A stretch of 64,000 nt of DNA from JAWKMZ01 sp041391965 (GCA_041391965.1 JAWKMZ010000002.1:1-64000); one strand, 5' to 3'; shown: positions 7,937 through 16,910, counted from the stretch's first letter. Notes: a model not told the origin generated them from the letters alone. Made by a program: numbers and translations.

Positions 7937-8575
7937 TTATTTTCTACCAAAATCAGCAGGAATTTCTCCCCAAGCTTTGGTTTCCCATTTGACAATAGGG
8001 GTTTGGTAGGTGTTGGTTTTAAGCCAATTTAGAGCTCTGTCTATTAATTCAAATAGTTTTTCGTTATTAGGATTGCGCTCTAACTTTGTGTTGCAGGTTT
8101 TCTTTTTTACCCAACTGATGGCTGTTTTAGAATCGGTATAAAGGACTTTGTCAGACTGTTTTTTTTGGAGCAAAGCCAAACCATGAACAATGGCTAAAAA
8201 CTCACCAATGTTGTTAGTGCCTTCAGGAAAAGGGCCTTGAATAAAGAGCTGTTTTTGGGTTTTGGTATCGACGCCTCTGTATTCCATAATCCCTGGATTA
8301 CCACTGGAAGCAGCATCAACTGAAATAGAATGATAATTAGGTTGCCCAATTATTTTGAGTTGTAGTTCAGATAAATTGCTTTTGAATTTACCTTTAGTAA
8401 TATAGTCTTTGTAATTGCCCTTTAAAGCAGCTTTTGCGGCATCAAAAGTTTCAAAAGATTTGTATTGCGCTCCTTGATAGTCCTTGATTTGGGCTTTGCA
8501 ATCGTCCCAAGATTCAAAAACACCTGTGTGATGTCCTTTCCAAACCGTGTAGTATTTTTTCTTTTTTTTAGCCAC
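7937..8575 (-). CDS. rnhA: Ribonuclease HI with N-terminal hybrid-binding domain
   Basis: A 212-residue RNase H1 that removes RNA from RNA-DNA hybrids. The first 50 residues (YYTVWKGHHTGVFESWDDC) are the viroplasmin-like hybrid-binding domain found in eukaryotic-type RNase H1. The catalytic domain shows the acidic residues in ISVDAAS, NNIGEFLAI and LYTDSKTA, with a final candidate Asp near the C terminus (PADFGRK). A lysine run KKKKK follows the start Met. It starts 29 bp after purN ends on the same strand, so the two may be cotranscribed. Confidence 0.9.
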   Translation of the reverse strand: MAKKKKKYYTVWKGHHTGVFESWDDCKAQIKDYQGAQYKSFETFDAAKAALKGNYKDYITKGKFKSNLSELQLKIIGQPNYHSISVDAASSGNPGIMEYRGVDTKTQKQLFIQGPFPEGTNNIGEFLAIVHGLALLQKKQSDKVLYTDSKTAISWVKKKTCNTKLERNPNNEKLFELIDRALNWLKTNTYQTPIVKWETKAWGEIPADFGRK

Positions 8576-8604
8576 AAATTATAGAAATTGGTTTAGTTTT
8601 TGGA

Positions 8605-9171
8605 TTATGATTTTAAAAGACCATCGACCACTTTCGGAAAATGTTCCATTTCCAACTGATGGATTTTAGCCGCAACATCATCTGCAGAATCGGAAGGGTT
8701 TATGTCACATTTCGCTTGAAAAATAATAGCACCTTCATCATATTGTTCATTTACATAATGAATGGTAATACCAGTTTCAGTTTCTTTATTTTGAACAACG
8801 GCTTGATGTACAAAATGACCATACATGCCTTTTCCACCATATTTAGGTAATAATGCAGGATGAATGTTAATGACTTTGTTGGGAAATTCTTTTAAAATAA
8901 ATTCAGGGAATTTCCATAAAAACCCTGCCAAAACAATTAAATCGGGTTGCGATGCTTTTAAAACATTTAAAACATCATTGCATTCCAAAAAAGCAACTCT
9001 ATTAAATGATAAAGCACTTACATTTAATTTTTTGCATCGGTCTAAAACTTTGGCATGCGGATTGTTAGTGAGTACCTGAATAACAGATATAGTATTGCTG
9101 TTGTGAAAAAACTTTATTAAATTTTCAGCATTAGTACCGCTTCCGGACGCAAAAATTACAATTCGCTTCAT
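8605..9171 (-). CDS. purN: Phosphoribosylglycinamide formyltransferase
   Basis: GART transfers a formyl group from 10-formyl-tetrahydrofolate to GAR, the third step of purine synthesis. The 188-residue protein is of normal length and shows the N-terminal GSGTNAENL loop, NIHPALLPKYGGKGMYG with the catalytic Asn and His, and GITIHYVNEQYDEGAII with the catalytic Asp. It heads the purN-rnhA pair and lies upstream of purF on the same strand. It is divergent from acpP with 187 bp between them, in which no minus-strand -7 box was obvious. Confidence 0.94.
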   Translation of the reverse strand: MKRIVIFASGSGTNAENLIKFFHNSNTISVIQVLTNNPHAKVLDRCKKLNVSALSFNRVAFLECNDVLNVLKASQPDLIVLAGFLWKFPEFILKEFPNKVINIHPALLPKYGGKGMYGHFVHQAVVQNKETETGITIHYVNEQYDEGAIIFQAKCDINPSDSADDVAAKIHQLEMEHFPKVVDGLLKS

Positions 9172-9319
9172 TTTACAGACATTTTATATCAATAAATTCA
9201 GAAACAAAAAAAAGAATAATTATTAACAATTAGAAGGTAAAATTCAATTACTTCAATTAAAATTTATTAAATTACAGACACATTTTTAAAGTAAAGGTGT
9301 TTATTAAAATAAAGTTTTT

Positions 9320-9327
9320 TATTTTTG
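9320..9327 (+). promoter_or_regulatory. -7 box upstream of acpP
   Basis: TATTTTTG fits TAnnTTTG and lies 31 bp before the acpP ATG, giving a leader of about 27 nt. The -33 position is not a clear TTTG. Confidence 0.5.
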
Positions 9328-9358
9328 CCAACTAATTAAAACTTAAAATTAAAAGATT

Positions 9359-9592
9359 ATGTCAGACATTGCATCAAGAGTAAAAGCGATTATTGTAGAC
9401 AAATTAGGTGTAGATGAAAACGAAGTTGTAACAGAAGCGAGCTTCACAAACGACTTAGGAGCAGATTCATTAGACACTGTTGAATTAATCATGGAATTCG
9501 AAAAAGAATTTGATATTCAAATTCCAGACGACCAAGCAGAAAATATTGCTACAGTTGGTCAAGCTATCTCTTATATAGAAGCAGCAAAATAA
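9359..9592 (+). CDS. acpP: Acyl carrier protein
   Basis: 77-residue acidic carrier protein that holds growing fatty acyl chains on phosphopantetheine. The attachment serine is Ser37 in GADSLDTVEL, the canonical DSL motif. Length and composition are typical. It is followed by fabF after 12 bp and then rnc after 8 bp, the common acpP-fabF-rnc order, so an operon is very likely with the -7 box at 9320. Confidence 0.97.
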   Translation: MSDIASRVKAIIVDKLGVDENEVVTEASFTNDLGADSLDTVELIMEFEKEFDIQIPDDQAENIATVGQAISYIEAAK

Positions 9593-9604
9593 GTAACAAA
9601 CTTT

Positions 9605-10855
9605 ATGGAATTAAAGCGAGTTGTAGTTACAGGTTTAGGTGCTTTAACACCAATCGGAAATACTATCAATGAATATTGGGAAGCTCTGGTTAGCGGTAAA
9701 AGTGGTGCTGCGCCTATAACCTATTTTGATACTGAAAAGTTCAAAACCAAATTCGCATGCGAATTGAAAAATTTTGTGGCAACGGACTTTATAGACCGAA
9801 AACTTGCCAGTAGAATGGATCGGTTTACCCAGTATGCTATGGTTGCTTCAGATGAAGCAATTGCAGATGCTAAGTTAGATTTGAGCGTTGTTGATAAACT
9901 TCGCGTTGGTGTAGTTTGGGGCGCTGGTATTGGAGGGTTAGAAACCTTTCAAGACGAAGTGCTCAACTTTGCATCAGGCGATGGAACTCCACGTTTCAAC
10001 CCATTCTTTATCCCTAAAATGATTGCCGATATTGCCCCAGGTAATATCTCTATCAAACACGGATTTATGGGGCCTAACTATACAACGGTTTCTGCCTGCG
10101 CATCCTCCGCCAATGCCATGATTGATGCTCTAAACTATATTCGTTTAGGACATTGTGATGTTATTGTAACAGGAGGAAGTGAAGCTGCTGTAACCATTGC
10201 AGGAATGGGAGGTTTTAATGCGATGCATGCCTTATCAACTCGAAATGAAAGCCCAGAAACAGCCTCCAGACCTTTTGACGCAACCAGAGACGGTTTTGTT
10301 TTAGGCGAAGGAGCAGGTGCTATCATTCTTGAAGAGTATGAACACGCTAAGGCACGAGGAGCAAAAATATATGCTGAGGTTCTTGGAGGCGGTTTGTCTT
10401 CAGATGCTTATCATATGACAGCGCCACATCCTGATGGAATAGGCGTCATTGCCGTAATGAAAAATTGTTTGCAAAATGCAGGATTAAAACCTGAAGATGT
10501 TGATCATATCAATACTCATGGAACATCCACACCTTTAGGTGACGTTGCCGAACTAAAAGCCATTACTGAAGTCTTTGGTAAGCACGCAAAAAACATCAAC
10601 ATTAATTCTACAAAGTCTATGACTGGACATTTATTAGGAGCTGCTGGTGCCATTGAGTCTATTGCTGCTATTTTAGCAATGGAACACGGCATGGTGCCTC
10701 CAACCATTAATCATAGTGTGGTTGATGAAAATATTGATCCAGAATTAAACTTAACACTTAACAAAGCCCAAAAGCGTGATGTTAAAGTGGCTATGAGTAA
10801 TACCTTTGGTTTTGGCGGTCACAACGCATGCCTATTATTTAAAAAAATAGACTAA
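9605..10855 (+). CDS. fabF: 3-oxoacyl-[ACP] synthase II
   Basis: Beta-ketoacyl-ACP synthase II, which condenses malonyl-ACP with acyl-ACP in fatty acid elongation. In 416 residues the catalytic triad is clear: Cys165 in VSACASSAN, the first His in NTHGTSTPLGD and the second His in GHLLGAAGAIES. The C-terminal NTFGFGGHN is the family glycine-rich end. Its acyl-carrier partner AcpP is encoded 12 bp upstream. Length is normal and nothing is odd. Confidence 0.97.
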   Translation: MELKRVVVTGLGALTPIGNTINEYWEALVSGKSGAAPITYFDTEKFKTKFACELKNFVATDFIDRKLASRMDRFTQYAMVASDEAIADAKLDLSVVDKLRVGVVWGAGIGGLETFQDEVLNFASGDGTPRFNPFFIPKMIADIAPGNISIKHGFMGPNYTTVSACASSANAMIDALNYIRLGHCDVIVTGGSEAAVTIAGMGGFNAMHALSTRNESPETASRPFDATRDGFVLGEGAGAIILEEYEHAKARGAKIYAEVLGGGLSSDAYHMTAPHPDGIGVIAVMKNCLQNAGLKPEDVDHINTHGTSTPLGDVAELKAITEVFGKHAKNININSTKSMTGHLLGAAGAIESIAAILAMEHGMVPPTINHSVVDENIDPELNLTLNKAQKRDVKVAMSNTFGFGGHNACLLFKKID

Positions 10856-10863
10856 GATTTTGA

Positions 10864-11610
10864 ATGGGCTACATTCGTAACATACTAAATTCCCGTTCAA
10901 AAAGTGACGGGAATTTTTTTTTGCAACTCCAAAAAATTATAGAATTTAAACCCAAAAACAAGGAACTTTATATAAAAGCGTTTACACATCGTTCCATGAA
11001 CATTAAAGATACAGATGGTTTGGTGGTTAACTATGAGCGTTTGGAGTTTGTAGGTGACGCTATGTTGGGAGCTGTTATCGCGTCTTATTTGTATAGCGAA
11101 GTGCCTGAAGGTGATGAAGGCTATTTAACCAAAATGCGTTCTAAAGTAGTGAGCAGAGAACACTTAAATGAATTAGGTAAAGAGCTCAATCTTATCAGTT
11201 TAGTTGAAAGTAAAATTCCTAAAAGTAATTTTGGAAACAACATCCATGGCAATTTATTTGAAGCTTTGGTTGGTGCCATCTTTTTAGACAGAGGATATAA
11301 ATACTGCGAAAAATTTATCAATAAAAATGTGATTTATAAACACATTGATATTGAAACCTTAGAAGGCAAAGTAATTAGTTATAAAAGTTTACTGATAGAA
11401 TGGTGCCAAAAAGAGAAAAAAACCTTTGATTACCATGTGTATGAAGACACAGGAAATGATGATCTTAAACATTTTTCTGTAAAACTTTCTATTGACGATA
11501 AAGTCGTTGCAAAAGCAAGAGCAACCTCCAAAAAGAAGGCAGAAGAAAAAGCTTCAAAACGTGCTTTTTTCGCCTTTCAGAACAAAATCAAAAAGACATT
11601 TAATGATTAA
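10864..11610 (+). CDS. rnc: Ribonuclease III
   Basis: Endonuclease for double-stranded RNA, acting in rRNA maturation and mRNA turnover. The 248-residue protein has the nuclease signature ERLEFVGDAMLG at residues 58-69, the second acidic cluster in NLFEALVGAIFLD, and a C-terminal dsRNA-binding domain (about 175-240, ending KKKAEEKASKRAF). It lies 8 bp after fabF, in the common acpP-fabF-rnc arrangement. Confidence 0.96.
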   Translation: MGYIRNILNSRSKSDGNFFLQLQKIIEFKPKNKELYIKAFTHRSMNIKDTDGLVVNYERLEFVGDAMLGAVIASYLYSEVPEGDEGYLTKMRSKVVSREHLNELGKELNLISLVESKIPKSNFGNNIHGNLFEALVGAIFLDRGYKYCEKFINKNVIYKHIDIETLEGKVISYKSLLIEWCQKEKKTFDYHVYEDTGNDDLKHFSVKLSIDDKVVAKARATSKKKAEEKASKRAFFAFQNKIKKTFND

Positions 11611-11725
11611 AAAACCAAAACGTAAAAACTACAACGTTTTCGTTGACATCTTCTGTTAAGAATAATCAAAACTTAATATTGGAGTAATGATAAAATACTA
11701 TATTTACAGTTCATGTTTGTAATAT

Positions 11726-12205
11726 ATGGCTTTGCACAAACTTCTTGTAGATGATTTTTATGACGCTTCTTTTTGTCTTTTAGCCATCCATTGTGGTTTA
11801 GAAGATTACAGATTAGCCTACCTTCTTAATAAGCATTTGAATCTGAAATTGGCTCGTAAATCTCAAGATATTGATTACAACTATTTTGCGGCAGCCTACT
11901 CCATTTATGAATGGGAAGATTCAGAATATGGAACAACATGGAATTTGGTATCAAATGTCTGTAAACGCGAAGAAGACAGTTTGCAAAGCTCAGGGTCATT
12001 ATTTAACAGTAGTAATACCGTTTTAAAAACCTATCATCTGCTACCAGAATATAAAAATGTTGATTATTTCATAAAAATAAGCAATGAGGACAGTTATTTT
12101 AATGAGAAAATAACATTGCAAAAAATACAAGCAATACCTCAAATTGTAACCTCATATACAATAGATATAGATTCAATAAAATCTAAAGACCATTTAATTT
12201 TTTGA
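11726..12205 (+). CDS. IPExxxVDY family protein
   Basis: A 159-residue protein of the Bacteroidetes-specific IPExxxVDY family, whose name motif appears here as LPEYKNVDYF near residue 110. Function is unknown. It has no signal peptide or membrane segment and should be cytoplasmic. It sits directly before pyk with 3 bp between, and this pairing suggests cotranscription. A near-consensus TATATTTA lies about 30 bp before the start. Confidence 0.85.
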   Translation: MALHKLLVDDFYDASFCLLAIHCGLEDYRLAYLLNKHLNLKLARKSQDIDYNYFAAAYSIYEWEDSEYGTTWNLVSNVCKREEDSLQSSGSLFNSSNTVLKTYHLLPEYKNVDYFIKISNEDSYFNEKITLQKIQAIPQIVTSYTIDIDSIKSKDHLIF

Positions 12206-12208
12206 TTC

Positions 12209-13651
12209 ATGCAAAAACGAAAAAAAACCAAAATAGTAGCCACATTAGGACCAGCAACAAGCACCAAAGCGGTTTTAAAAGCTATGCTTGAAGAAGGCGT
12301 TGATGTGTTTAGAATAAACTTTTCTCATGCCGATTATAAAGATGTAGAAGAACGTATTACCATGATACGTGAACTCAATGAAGAATTTGGCTTTAACGCT
12401 GCCATTCTTGCCGATTTGCAAGGGCCAAAACTACGAGTTGGCGTGATGAAAGGCGAAGTTGTGGTTAATGAAGGTGACGAAATTATTTTTGCAACTGGCA
12501 AAAAATTTGAAGGCTCCAAAAAGCGTGTTTACATGACCTACGATAATTTTCCACAAGATGCCAAACCAGGAGAACGCATTCTTTTAGACGATGGAAAATT
12601 GATTTTTGAAGTCATTTCTACTGATAAAAAAACAGAAGTCAAAGCACGCGTCATTCAAGGAGGACCATTGCGTTCTAAAAAAGGAGTTAACCTTCCAAAC
12701 ACTAATATTTCACAACCAGCTTTAACCGAAAAAGATATTGAAGATGCTCATTTTGCAATTAAAATGAAAGTAGATTGGATTGCATTATCTTTTGTGCGTC
12801 ATGCTGAAGATTTGATGCAATTGGAAGAATTGATTAAAGAACACAGCGATCATAAAATTCCGATTATTGCTAAAATTGAAAAACCAGAAGCGGTTGAAAA
12901 CATAGATAAAATTGTAGCTTATTGTGATGGGTTAATGGTAGCTCGTGGCGATTTGGGTGTGGAAATTCCTGCGGAAGAAGTGCCATTAATTCAAAAACAA
13001 TTAGTGTTACGCGCTAAACGCGCTAGAATTCCAGTGATTATTGCAACACAAATGATGGAAACCATGATTTCGAGCTTAACACCAACAAGAGCAGAGGTTA
13101 ATGATGTTGCCAACTCAGTTATGGATGGCGCTGATGCTGTGATGCTTTCTGGCGAAACCTCTGTTGGGCAATATCCAGTACAAGTTATCAAGCAAATGTC
13201 TAATATTATCAAAAGCGTCGAAGATTCGCCATTAATTAAAGTGCCACAATCGCCTCCACATATTCGTACAAAGCGATACATCACCAAATCTATTTGTTAC
13301 CATGCAGCCAACATGGCTAATGAAATCAATGCACGAGCAATTTCTACCTTAACCAATAGTGGTTATACCGCATTTCAAATTTCGGCATGGCGACCTTCTG
13401 CTCATATTTTAGTGTTTACTTCAAACCAACGTATTTTAACCCAACTCAACTTACTTTGGGGTGTTAAAGCGTTTTTTTATGACAAATTTGTAAGCACTGA
13501 TGAAACTATTGAAGATGTTAACGCTATTGCTTGCAAAAAAGGATATTTGGAAACAGGTGATATGTTGGTAAGTTTGGCAGCAATGCCAATACAAGATAAA
13601 GGAATGGTAAATACCTTACGTGTTACTGAAATTACAAGTTGTAGTTTTTAG
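12209..13651 (+). CDS. pyk: Pyruvate kinase
   Basis: Converts phosphoenolpyruvate and ADP to pyruvate and ATP, the last step of glycolysis. 480 residues, normal length. Seen are the N-terminal KIVATLGPAT and NFSHADY, the active-site lysine region IAKIEKPEAVENID, the metal-binding MVARGDLGVEIP and the IATQMMETM segment. The C-terminal regulatory domain is complete. The preceding IPExxxVDY gene is 3 bp away, so the two probably share a transcript. The stop codon overlaps an inverted repeat that fills the gap to dinB. Confidence 0.97.
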   Translation: MQKRKKTKIVATLGPATSTKAVLKAMLEEGVDVFRINFSHADYKDVEERITMIRELNEEFGFNAAILADLQGPKLRVGVMKGEVVVNEGDEIIFATGKKFEGSKKRVYMTYDNFPQDAKPGERILLDDGKLIFEVISTDKKTEVKARVIQGGPLRSKKGVNLPNTNISQPALTEKDIEDAHFAIKMKVDWIALSFVRHAEDLMQLEELIKEHSDHKIPIIAKIEKPEAVENIDKIVAYCDGLMVARGDLGVEIPAEEVPLIQKQLVLRAKRARIPVIIATQMMETMISSLTPTRAEVNDVANSVMDGADAVMLSGETSVGQYPVQVIKQMSNIIKSVEDSPLIKVPQSPPHIRTKRYITKSICYHAANMANEINARAISTLTNSGYTAFQISAWRPSAHILVFTSNQRILTQLNLLWGVKAFFYDKFVSTDETIEDVNAIACKKGYLETGDMLVSLAAMPIQDKGMVNTLRVTEITSCSF

Positions 13652-13707
13652 CCACAAATACACAAATTTTTATGGATAGATGCTAAAATCATTCGTGTAT
13701 TTGTGGC
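13651..13707. repeat. 13-bp inverted repeat between pyk and dinB
   Basis: GCCACAAATACAC (13651-13663) is repeated in perfect inverted form at 13695-13707 with a 31-base gap. It fills the space between the convergent ends of pyk and dinB. It has no T run and a long loop, so it is not a normal terminator, though it could act as a weak one or as a repeated palindromic element. Confidence 0.6.
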
Positions 13708-13710
13708 TTA

Positions 13711-14826
13711 TTAAAACTCAAATTTTAATTGTACACTAATTGTTTTTTGATCTGTTTTTTCCAACGTTTGTTTTTTAGGACGCTCTGTATTCAAATTAGA
13801 CATTGATATTCCTAATAAACGTACAGAATTACTCAATTTTTCTTGATACAATAAATCTTTAGCAGTTTCTAAAATAATGCTTTTATCACTGATAAAATAA
13901 GGCAAGGTTTTGCTTCTGGTTTGTAAAGTAAAATCACTATATTTTATTTTTAAAGTGATGGTTTTGCCAGCAACTTTACTTTTTTCAAGACGTTTAGAAA
14001 CTTCTTTAGCAATTTTTTCTAACTTTTCGAGCATAAAAATTTCAGAGGATAAATTTTCATTAAAAGTCCGTTCTGCAGCTAAACTTTTTCGTATTCTATT
14101 AGGTTTTACTTCACTGTGATGAATGCCTCTTACGACGTAATAATAGTATCGACCCGATTTTCCAAAATGCTCATCAAGATAGTCGATGGTTTTGGATTTT
14201 AAATCTTTTCCAGTAAAAATGCCTAACTGGTACATTTTGTCAGCAGTTACCTTTCCAACACCATAAAATTTCCGAATGTCTAATTGTTCCAAAAATGCTA
14301 AAACTTCTTCAGGATTAACTGTTTTTTGTCCATTTGGTTTGTTGTAGTCGCTGGCTACTTTTGCTACAAATTTATTAATGGAAATTCCTGCAGAAGCTGT
14401 TAAACCCACTTCTTTAAAAATACGCTCTCTAATTTCTTTAGCAATTAAACTGGCACTTGGATTGCCTTTTTTATTTTCAGTCACATCCAAATAGGCTTCA
14501 TCTAAAGATAATGGTTCAACCAAATCAGTATATTCATAAAAAATCTTGCGTATTTTTTTAGAAATTTCATGATAACGTTCAAAACGCGGTCGTACAAAAA
14601 TTAAATCAGGACAATTGCGTTTTGCCTGCAAGCCACTCATGGCACTTCGCACACCAAATTTTCTGGCTTCGTAACTTGCTGCACTCACTACACCACGTTT
14701 TTCGCTACCACCAACAGCAAGTGGTTTTCCTCTGAGTTCAGGATGATCCATTTGCTCCACAGACGCATAAAAAGCATCCATATCAACATGAATTATTTTT
14801 CTTATAGGAAAATTGGGTTGCATCAT
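13711..14826 (-). CDS. dinB: DNA polymerase IV (Y family)
   Basis: Translesion polymerase of 371 residues. Motifs are VDMDAFYASVEQ (metal-binding Asp) and SLDEAYLDV (catalytic Asp-Glu), then two helix-hairpin-helix turns (FYGVGKVTADKM) and the little-finger domain. The last residues QLKFEF resemble a beta-clamp binding motif. Two ATG codons lie in tandem at the start; the second (14823) is four bases after a -7 box TAATTTTG, as in other possible leaderless genes here, so the true protein may lack the first Met. No SOS-type operator was recognised. Divergent from the CYTH gene. Confidence 0.94.
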   Translation of the reverse strand: MMQPNFPIRKIIHVDMDAFYASVEQMDHPELRGKPLAVGGSEKRGVVSAASYEARKFGVRSAMSGLQAKRNCPDLIFVRPRFERYHEISKKIRKIFYEYTDLVEPLSLDEAYLDVTENKKGNPSASLIAKEIRERIFKEVGLTASAGISINKFVAKVASDYNKPNGQKTVNPEEVLAFLEQLDIRKFYGVGKVTADKMYQLGIFTGKDLKSKTIDYLDEHFGKSGRYYYYVVRGIHHSEVKPNRIRKSLAAERTFNENLSSEIFMLEKLEKIAKEVSKRLEKSKVAGKTITLKIKYSDFTLQTRSKTLPYFISDKSIILETAKDLLYQEKLSNSVRLLGISMSNLNTERPKKQTLEKTDQKTISVQLKFEF

Positions 14827-14827
14827 A

Positions 14828-14846
14828 CAAAATTATGCTAATTTTG
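14828..14846. promoter_or_regulatory. Back-to-back -7 boxes, dinB and CYTH gene
   Basis: A near-perfect palindrome CAAAATTATGCTAATTTTG. It reads TAATTTTG on the minus strand (14835-14828, toward dinB) and TAATTTTG on the plus strand (14839-14846, toward the CYTH gene at 14911). Only three bases separate the two boxes, so the promoters could not be occupied together. Confidence 0.5.
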
Positions 14847-14910
14847 AAGAATAATTTTTTAAATTTTAGATTGATTTTTAAAGAGATTCTCACTTTTTTG
14901 AGAAGTAATT

Positions 14911-15381
14911 ATGGTAGAAATAGAACGCAAATTTTTAGTCATTTCAAATGCTTTCAAAGAAGAAGCTTTTAAAAACACACAAATTATTCAAGGGTTTTTA
15001 AACTCTGATAAAGAACGAACCGTTAGAGTACGATTAAAAGGCGAGAAGGGATTTTTAACGGTTAAAGGCTTGTTTGATGATGAAGGTTTGTCGCGTTTTG
15101 AATGGGAAAAAGAGATTTCAAAACAAGATGCTGATGCCCTTTTAAAGTTATGCGAAACAGGAATAATTAATAAAATTCGGTATGAAATAAATGTTGGCAA
15201 TCATGTGTTTGAAGTGGATGAGTTTTTTGGTGCTAATGAAGGATTGATTGTTGCCGAAATAGAATTAAATCATGCTACAGAAGTTTTTAAAAAACCGAAA
15301 TGGCTTGGTGAAGAAGTTACAGGTCAAACTAAATATTACAACTCACAATTAAGCAAATGTCCTTTTAGTAAATGGACCTAA
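14911..15381 (+). CDS. CYTH domain protein (probable inorganic triphosphatase)
   Basis: 156-residue CYTH-fold protein. The N-terminal VEIERKFLV is the ExExK signature that binds triphosphate and metal in the beta-barrel tunnel. Later charged strands (RVRLKGEKGFLTVKG, RFEWEKEI, VAEIEL) line the same tunnel. Family members hydrolyse inorganic triphosphate or nucleoside triphosphates, and a few make cAMP or thiamine triphosphate products; triphosphatase activity is the most likely. Single-domain, normal length, alone on the plus strand, with a leader of roughly 60 nt if the shared divergent promoter is used. Confidence 0.85.
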   Translation: MVEIERKFLVISNAFKEEAFKNTQIIQGFLNSDKERTVRVRLKGEKGFLTVKGLFDDEGLSRFEWEKEISKQDADALLKLCETGIINKIRYEINVGNHVFEVDEFFGANEGLIVAEIELNHATEVFKKPKWLGEEVTGQTKYYNSQLSKCPFSKWT

Positions 15382-15382
15382 A

Positions 15383-15407
15383 AAAGCCACTCAAAATAAG
15401 TGGCTTT
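15383..15407 (-). terminator. Terminator after the metal-binding lipoprotein gene
   Basis: Nine-base inverted repeat AAAGCCACT / AGTGGCTTT with a seven-base loop. On the minus strand it is followed by a T run, fitting the end of the lipoprotein gene at 15429. It may also serve the convergent CYTH gene. Confidence 0.7.
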
Positions 15408-15428
15408 CGATTTATTAGTTAAAAAAGA

Positions 15429-15956
15429 TTATGCTTTTTTCTTTTCAGTGCAAGTAGTCATTTTACAATCGGCTTTGCATTCTTTTTTGTCAGATATTGT
15501 GTGGTCTGCAGTTTTGTTTTTATCAGCGCAACAAGCCATTTTGCAATCTGGTTTGCATTCGTGTTTCTCAGTTGTAAACGCATCAACCGTTTTCATGTCT
15601 TTAACAGAGTACATTTTGCCTGTTTTTTTAACAGCGTCTTCAAGAGATGTTGGTGTTACTTTAGCTTGGTCATATTCAACCATAGCCAATTTTTTATCAA
15701 AATCAACTTTAGCTGATTTGACACCTTCCATTTTCGCAATATTTTTTTCAATGGTTTTGGCGCAACCCATAGCACAAGTCATTCCTTCAATACCAAATTC
15801 TGCTTTTGCATAGCTTGCATTTGGGTCTAATTCTTTTTTTGTTTGGGTTGTAACATTGGTTTCTACAGTTTTTACTTCTGGCTGTGTCTCATTTTTGCAT
15901 GCTACAATAAATAGACTTGCAAGTGCAATAAGACCAATATTTTTTAATGTCATCAT
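15429..15956 (-). CDS. Heavy-metal-associated domain lipoprotein with Cys-rich tail
   Basis: 175 residues. A lipoprotein signal ends at Cys20 (LFIVAC). Residues about 50-115 are an HMA (copper-chaperone-like) domain; its metal site is GMTCAMGC with Cys61 and Cys65, one residue longer than the usual CxxC. The tail holds two copies of a Cys4 unit (HECKPDCKMACC and KECKADCKMTTC) separated by charged linkers. The likely job is binding copper or another soft metal at the envelope; the metal is not known. No metal exporter is adjacent. The start Met is doubled (MMTL). Confidence 0.82.
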   Translation of the reverse strand: MMTLKNIGLIALASLFIVACKNETQPEVKTVETNVTTQTKKELDPNASYAKAEFGIEGMTCAMGCAKTIEKNIAKMEGVKSAKVDFDKKLAMVEYDQAKVTPTSLEDAVKKTGKMYSVKDMKTVDAFTTEKHECKPDCKMACCADKNKTADHTISDKKECKADCKMTTCTEKKKA

Positions 15957-16029
15957 AGATTTAAAGTATTGATTTTAAAGGCAAATTTAATCAATATTGT
16001 CGTTTTTTGCACAACAAACGATACAATTT

Positions 16030-16908
16030 ATGAAAGGCATCAATGTAAAATGGCTCTATCTTTTTATTTTATCACTAATTTGGGGAACTTCTTTTATCTT
16101 AATAAAAAAAGCCTTGTTAGGATTGACACCTTTTCAATTAGGTGCTTTGAGGTCTATATTTACAAGTGTTTTTTTATTTATTGCAGGCTTTAAAACCATA
16201 AAAACAATTGAAAAAAGGAAGTGGAAATGGGTGGTTTTGTCAGGGTTTTTAGGATCTTTTTTTCCTGCTTTTTTGTTTGCCATTGCCGAGACAGAAATAG
16301 ATAGTTCTATAGCTTCTATTTTGAATTCACTAACACCTTTAAGTACATTATTAATGGGTTTTGCCATTTTTAAAATTGCTTCTACAAAACGGCAAATGTT
16401 TGGAGTTATTATTGGTTTTATTGGAACCACACTATTAATTTTAAAAGGTGCAGATTTGCATCCAAATCAAAATTATCTTTTTGTAGGCTTTGTGATTTTG
16501 TCAACAATCATGTATGCCGCTAATGTTAATATTATTAAAAGACATCTTTACGATGTAAAACCCATTGCTATTGCTACAGGTAATTATGTTGCAATTTTTA
16601 TTCCTGCGCTTATTGTATTAATTTTTTCAGAATTTTTTACAGAAACAACGTTTCAAAATCCGCATTTTAAAACATCGTTAGTATTTATAGCTATTTTATC
16701 TTTTTTTGGAACCGCATTAGCTAAAGTATTGTTTAATAATCTTATACAGATTTCGACACCTGTTTTTGCCTCTTCTGTAACGTATTTGATGCCTATTGTA
16801 GCTTTAGGTTGGGGACTTTTAGATGGTGAACGTTTTACCTTCTTACAAGCTGTTGCTTCTTTGATTATTTTTATAGGTGTGTATTTATCGCATCGGCCAA
16901 AACCATAA
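16030..16908 (+). CDS. EamA/DMT-family transporter
   Basis: About 292 residues with ten predicted hydrophobic helices in two repeated EamA halves. Family marks are SLIWGTSFILIKKAL in helix 1 and SVTYLMPIVALGWG near the C terminus. Members export or exchange amino acids, nucleotides and other metabolites; the substrate here is unknown. An upstream in-frame ATG at 15997 would add 11 residues, but MKGINVKWLYLFILS is the usual kind of start for this family, so 16030 is preferred. Convergent with the M16 peptidase genes across a strong hairpin. Confidence 0.85.
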   Translation: MKGINVKWLYLFILSLIWGTSFILIKKALLGLTPFQLGALRSIFTSVFLFIAGFKTIKTIEKRKWKWVVLSGFLGSFFPAFLFAIAETEIDSSIASILNSLTPLSTLLMGFAIFKIASTKRQMFGVIIGFIGTTLLILKGADLHPNQNYLFVGFVILSTIMYAANVNIIKRHLYDVKPIAIATGNYVAIFIPALIVLIFSEFFTETTFQNPHFKTSLVFIAILSFFGTALAKVLFNNLIQISTPVFASSVTYLMPIVALGWGLLDGERFTFLQAVASLIIFIGVYLSHRPKP

Positions 16909-16910
16909 AA

